A DNA stretch of 8,114 bases from an uncultured Collinsella sp. GTDB taxonomy: Bacteria > Actinomycetota > Coriobacteriia > Coriobacteriales > Coriobacteriaceae. Of the stretch, positions 5,452 through 8,114 are shown in pieces. The position numbers and the translations under genes were made by a program. The stretch spans positions 1 through 8,114 of the forward strand of contig URAQ01000066.1 in assembly GCA_900545875.1 (NCBI GenBank). Reading direction: 5' to 3'. How positions within the stretch are numbered: position 1 is the stretch's first letter; every line of letters starts with the position of its first letter. The notes beneath the pieces are model-generated. The model saw only the letters and a program-made list of their open reading frames with translations, did no database searches and was not told the origin of the DNA.

Positions 5452-6387
5452 ATGCAGGAAACTGATTCTCAGTCTCAGGAGCAGGCTACCGCCACCAAGG
5501 CCGCATCTGCTCCCGCCAAGTCCCGCACGCTGTGGGGCGACGCTTTTAAGCGTCTTCGTAAGAACAAACTCGCCGTTATCGGTGTCTGTTGGATCATCAT
5601 CGTCGTTGTGGTTGCCCTGACCGCAGATCTGTGGGCTAAGCCCTGGCTCGGTTCTCCGACGGCTTCCGACTCGACCACCATGGCCGAGACGTCGCTGCTG
5701 GCTCCGTGTGCAGAGCACCCGTTTGGCACCGACGCCCTTGGTCGTGACATTCTCGTCCGCGTTATCTACGGTGCGCGCGTTTCGCTGTCTGTCGGAATTA
5801 TGGCCACCGCGATTTCCACGCTGATCGGTCTGGTCATGGGTGCTCTGGCCGGTTTCTACGGCGGCATCTGGGACACCATCATCATGCGTCTGGCCGACAT
5901 CTTCCTGGCGTTCCCGTACGTGCTGTTCGTTGTCGCCATGATCGCCGTTATCGGCCGCGGTCTTCAGAACGTCTTTATCGCCATCGGTATTCTCGGCTGG
6001 CCTTCGATTGCGCGCGTCTTCCGCTCTGCGATCTTGACCGTCAAGGAAAACGACTATGTTGATGCTGCGCGCGCGATGGGTGCATCTGATGCTCGTATCG
6101 TCGTGCGTCACATCTTCCCGAACTCCGTCGCCTCCATCGTGGTCTACGCGACCATGAACATTGGTGGCGCCATCCTGACCGAGTCTGCTCTGTCCTTCCT
6201 CGGCATGGGCGTTATTCCGCCTACGCCTTCGTGGGGCTCCATGATTCAGGACGGTCAGCAGTATCTGCTGACTGCTCCCTGGATGATGATCATGCCCGGT
6301 CTGGCAATTCTCTCGACGGTGCTCGCCTTCACCCTGCTGGGTGACGGTTTGCGCGACGCCCTCGACGTCAAGATGAAGGACGCATAA
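5452..6387 (+). CDS. oppC: Peptide ABC transporter permease OppC/DppC
   Basis: Second channel subunit (311 aa, normal length). It begins with a low-complexity Gln/Ser/Ala/Thr-rich cytoplasmic tail (2-24). Next come the OppC_N amphipathic segment WGDAFKRLRKNKLAVIG (28-44), TM1 (about 41-61), an extracellular loop, and the HPFGTDALGRDILVR signature (from 89). The permease core follows, with its EAA loop DYVDAARAMGASDARIVVRH (201-220) facing the ATPase. The C-terminal part has SFLGMGVIPPTPSWG and ends GDGLRDALDVKMKDA, as expected of the family. The ribosome site AAGGGAGG (5436-5443) overlaps the oppB stop codon and lies 8 nt before the ATG, so translation is probably coupled to oppB (14-nt gap). 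OppC and OppB are expected to form a heterodimer. Confidence 0.95.
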   Translation: MQETDSQSQEQATATKAASAPAKSRTLWGDAFKRLRKNKLAVIGVCWIIIVVVVALTADLWAKPWLGSPTASDSTTMAETSLLAPCAEHPFGTDALGRDILVRVIYGARVSLSVGIMATAISTLIGLVMGALAGFYGGIWDTIIMRLADIFLAFPYVLFVVAMIAVIGRGLQNVFIAIGILGWPSIARVFRSAILTVKENDYVDAARAMGASDARIVVRHIFPNSVASIVVYATMNIGGAILTESALSFLGMGVIPPTPSWGSMIQDGQQYLLTAPWMMIMPGLAILSTVLAFTLLGDGLRDALDVKMKDA

Positions 6388-6389
6388 GG

Positions 6390-7481
6390 ATGAAGAAGAA
6401 CAAGAACTATGTGGACCTGAAGGACCAGCCGGTTCCCGAGGGCCAGCATCTGCTCGAGGTCGATGACCTAAAGATGTATTTCCACACCGAGGATGGCGTC
6501 GTTCGCGCTGTCGACGGTGTCTCCTACACGCTCGATCGCGGCGAGACCCTGGGCGTCGTCGGCGAGTCCGGCTCTGGCAAGTCCGTGACCGCCATGACCA
6601 TCATGGGTCTTATCTCGATGCCTCCGGGAAAGATTGAGGGCGGCGACGTTCGCTATCGCGGTCGTTCTATCCTTGAGATGACCGAGGAAGAGATGCAGCA
6701 CATTCGCGGTAACGATATCGCGATGATCTTCCAGGATCCTATGACCTCCTTGAACCCGGTCTATAAGATCGGCAAGCAGGTGGGCGAGGGCCTTCGTCTG
6801 CATCGCGGTTACTCCAAGCAGGAGGCGCTCAAGCGCGCCACCGAGCTTTTGGACCTCGTTGGCATTCCTGAACCCGAGAAGCGCGTCAATGAGTATCCGC
6901 ACCAGTTCTCTGGCGGTATGCGTCAGCGCGTCATGATTGCCATGGCTCTTGCCTGCGATCCCGATATTCTGATTGCCGATGAGCCCACGACTGCCCTGGA
7001 CGTTACCATCCAGGCTCAGATTATTGAGCTTATGCAGGAAATGCAGGAGAAGAACGGCAACGCCATCATCATGATTACCCATGACCTGGGTGTTGTCGCT
7101 GATATGGCCGACAAGATCATGGTTATGTACGCCGGCCGTCCCGTCGAGTTCGGTACTGCTGAGGAAATTTTCTACGAGAGCCGTCACCCCTATACCTGGG
7201 GCCTTATCCGCTCCATCCCGGAGCAGGCCATCGAGGAGAAGAAGCCGCTGACGCCGATTCACGGCAACCCGCCTTCGCTCATGAACCTGCCTGAGGGCTG
7301 CGTCTTCTCTCCTCGCTGCCCCTATGCGACGGACAAGTGCCGCAAGCAGCGCCCCGAGCGCGTTGTCACCGAGTCTGGTCATTACTCTGCGTGCCACTAC
7401 TCCGGTGACCCCGAGTTCCTCAAGAACGCTCCTGAGACGTCCCGTACGCGCAAGGATTCCAAGAAGGGAGGCGAGGCGTAA
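6390..7481 (+). CDS. oppD: Peptide ABC transporter ATP-binding protein OppD/DppD
   Basis: Cytoplasmic ATPase (363 aa) that powers uptake together with OppF. All nucleotide-binding motifs are intact: Walker A GESGSGKS (58-65), Q-loop Q115 in [14 protein letters not shown] signature FSGGM (173-177), Walker B ILIADE with D197 and catalytic E198, D-loop ALD (202-204), and switch H231 in ITHDLG. The C-terminal oligopeptide-transporter domain has [12 protein letters not shown], then GNPPSL and four cysteines (C304, C310, C317, C335) in a CX5CX6CX17C arrangement. A structurally studied DppD homologue binds an iron-sulfur cluster with cysteines of this region (from memory). A charged tail (about 340-363) follows. 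Only 2 nt separate the oppC stop from the ATG; the ribosome site AAGGA (6376-6380) is inside oppC. Confidence 0.96.
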   Translation: MKKNKNYVDLKDQPVPEGQHLLEVDDLKMYFHTEDGVVRAVDGVSYTLDRGETLGVVGESGSGKSVTAMTIMGLISMPPGKIEGGDVRYRGRSILEMTEEEMQHIRGNDIAMIFQDPMTSLNPVYKIGKQVGEGLRLHRGYSKQEALKRATELLDLVGIPEPEKRVNEYPHQFSGGMRQRVMIAMALACDPDILIADEPTTALDVTIQAQIIELMQEMQEKNGNAIIMITHDLGVVADMADKIMVMYAGRPVEFGTAEEIFYESRHPYTWGLIRSIPEQAIEEKKPLTPIHGNPPSLMNLPEGCVFSPRCPYATDKCRKQRPERVVTESGHYSACHYSGDPEFLKNAPETSRTRKDSKKGGEA

Positions 7482-8114
7482 TGGCAGATACCAACGAACG
7501 TACTCCGCTGCTGAAGGTCGAGCACCTCTCTAAGGAGTTTCCCGCTGAGTCCGGCATGTTCGCCAAGCGCTTCTCCAAGCGTGTCGTCTCTGCTGTGAAT
7601 GACATTTCGTTCGAGATTTATCCGGGCGAGACCTTTGGCCTGGTCGGCGAGTCTGGTTGCGGTAAGTCCACCACGGGCCGTACCATCATGCGCCTGACCA
7701 AGCCGACCGCCGGTAAGGTGTTCTTCCAGGGTAAAGATGTTGCCAAGATGAGCAAGCACGAGATCAAGGACATGCGTCGCGAGATGCAGTTCATCTTCCA
7801 GGATCCGTATGCATCGCTCAATCCGCGTATGACGATCGGCGAGATTGTTTCCGAGCCCATGGTCATCCATGGCATCGGTACGCCCGAGGAGCGCATGGAT
7901 CGCGTTCGCGAGCTGCTCGACGTCGTTGGCCTCAATCCCGAGCACATTAACCGATATCCGCATGAGTTCTCTGGTGGCCAGCGTCAGCGCGTCGGTATCG
8001 CCCGTGCGTTTGCGCTCAAGCCGAAGCTCATCATCTGCGACGAGCCGGTTTCCGCACTCGACGTCTCCATTCAGGCGCAGGTTCTGAACCTGCTCAAGGA
8101 CCTTCAGGACAAGT
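7481..8114 (+). CDS. oppF: Peptide ABC transporter ATP-binding protein OppF/DppF, N-terminal part (3' end outside window)
   Basis: Second ATPase of the importer, expected to pair with OppD. The first 211 residues are present and the frame is open to the window edge. The start ATG (7481-7483) overlaps the oppD stop by one base (TAATG) and is preceded by AAGGGAGG (7464-7471) at 9 nt, a clear case for coupled translation. Motifs: Walker A GESGCGKS (56-63), Q-loop Q107 in [15 protein letters not shown] signature FSGGQ (163-167), and Walker B LIICDE with D187 and E188, then PVSALD. The longer N-terminal loop (residues 21-37) before AVNDISF is usual for OppF-type subunits. The H-loop and C-terminal oligopeptide domain lie beyond the window, so completeness cannot be judged. 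Confidence 0.95.
   Translation, partial: MADTNERTPLLKVEHLSKEFPAESGMFAKRFSKRVVSAVNDISFEIYPGETFGLVGESGCGKSTTGRTIMRLTKPTAGKVFFQGKDVAKMSKHEIKDMRREMQFIFQDPYASLNPRMTIGEIVSEPMVIHGIGTPEERMDRVRELLDVVGLNPEHINRYPHEFSGGQRQRVGIARAFALKPKLIICDEPVSALDVSIQAQVLNLLKDLQDK

Noticed and set aside
6468..7397. 309-codon open frame on the - strand across oppD
   Set aside because: Same register as oppD, which has all ABC ATPase motifs intact; no independent evidence of coding.
1..8114. Mobile element, CRISPR array, tRNA/rRNA gene or defence system
   Set aside because: No transposase or integrase-like frame, no regularly spaced repeats, and no RNA gene signature. Almost all the sequence is accounted for by housekeeping and transporter genes of uniform codon use.

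Overview
This window reads as ordinary, well-conserved chromosome of a GC-rich Gram-positive bacterium. The likely source is Coriobacteriia, most plausibly Collinsella or a close relative. Three things suggest this: the codon choice (GAG, AAG, CTC, GTC and GCC favoured, with few TTA, CTA or TCA codons), the actinobacterial-type SecG, and the gene order triosephosphate isomerase - cofactor-independent phosphoglycerate mutase - SecG. The assignment is inferred from sequence character and not from a database match. All recognisable genes are on the + strand. I found no mobile element, CRISPR array, tRNA or rRNA, and no defence or secondary-metabolism system.

Layout: (1) 1-1912, the end of a lower-glycolysis operon: the 3' end of tpiA, then gpmI 5 nt later, closed by a small hairpin and a strong intrinsic terminator. 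(2) 1913-2325, a monocistronic secG unit: a 9-bp-arm inverted repeat, a candidate extended -10 promoter, the 84-residue SecG and its own terminator. (3) 2326-2566, an upstream region that is AT-rich at first and should hold the promoter and leader of the transporter operon. (4) 2567-8114, an oligopeptide/dipeptide ABC importer in the order oppA (lipoprotein binding protein), oppB and oppC (permeases), oppD and oppF (ATPases). oppF is cut by the window edge.

How the genes work together: TpiA and GpmI are glycolytic enzymes that do not catalyse adjacent steps (DHAP/GAP interconversion and 3-PG/2-PG isomerisation). SecG is an accessory subunit of the SecYEG translocon. OppA is predicted to be a lipid-anchored receptor on the outer face of the membrane that passes peptides to an OppB-OppC channel driven by an OppD-OppF ATPase pair. 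The permease and ATPase genes are tightly packed (gaps of 14 nt, 2 nt and a 1-nt overlap), which suggests translational coupling. oppA is separated from them by 156 nt containing a stable hairpin, which fits the common need for more binding protein than channel.

I see no clearly novel system. The points most worth checking are the oppA-oppB hairpin, an acidic insertion in the first extracellular loop of OppB, a four-cysteine motif in the OppD C-terminal domain, a twin-arginine-like lipoprotein signal on OppA, and the inverted repeat upstream of secG.
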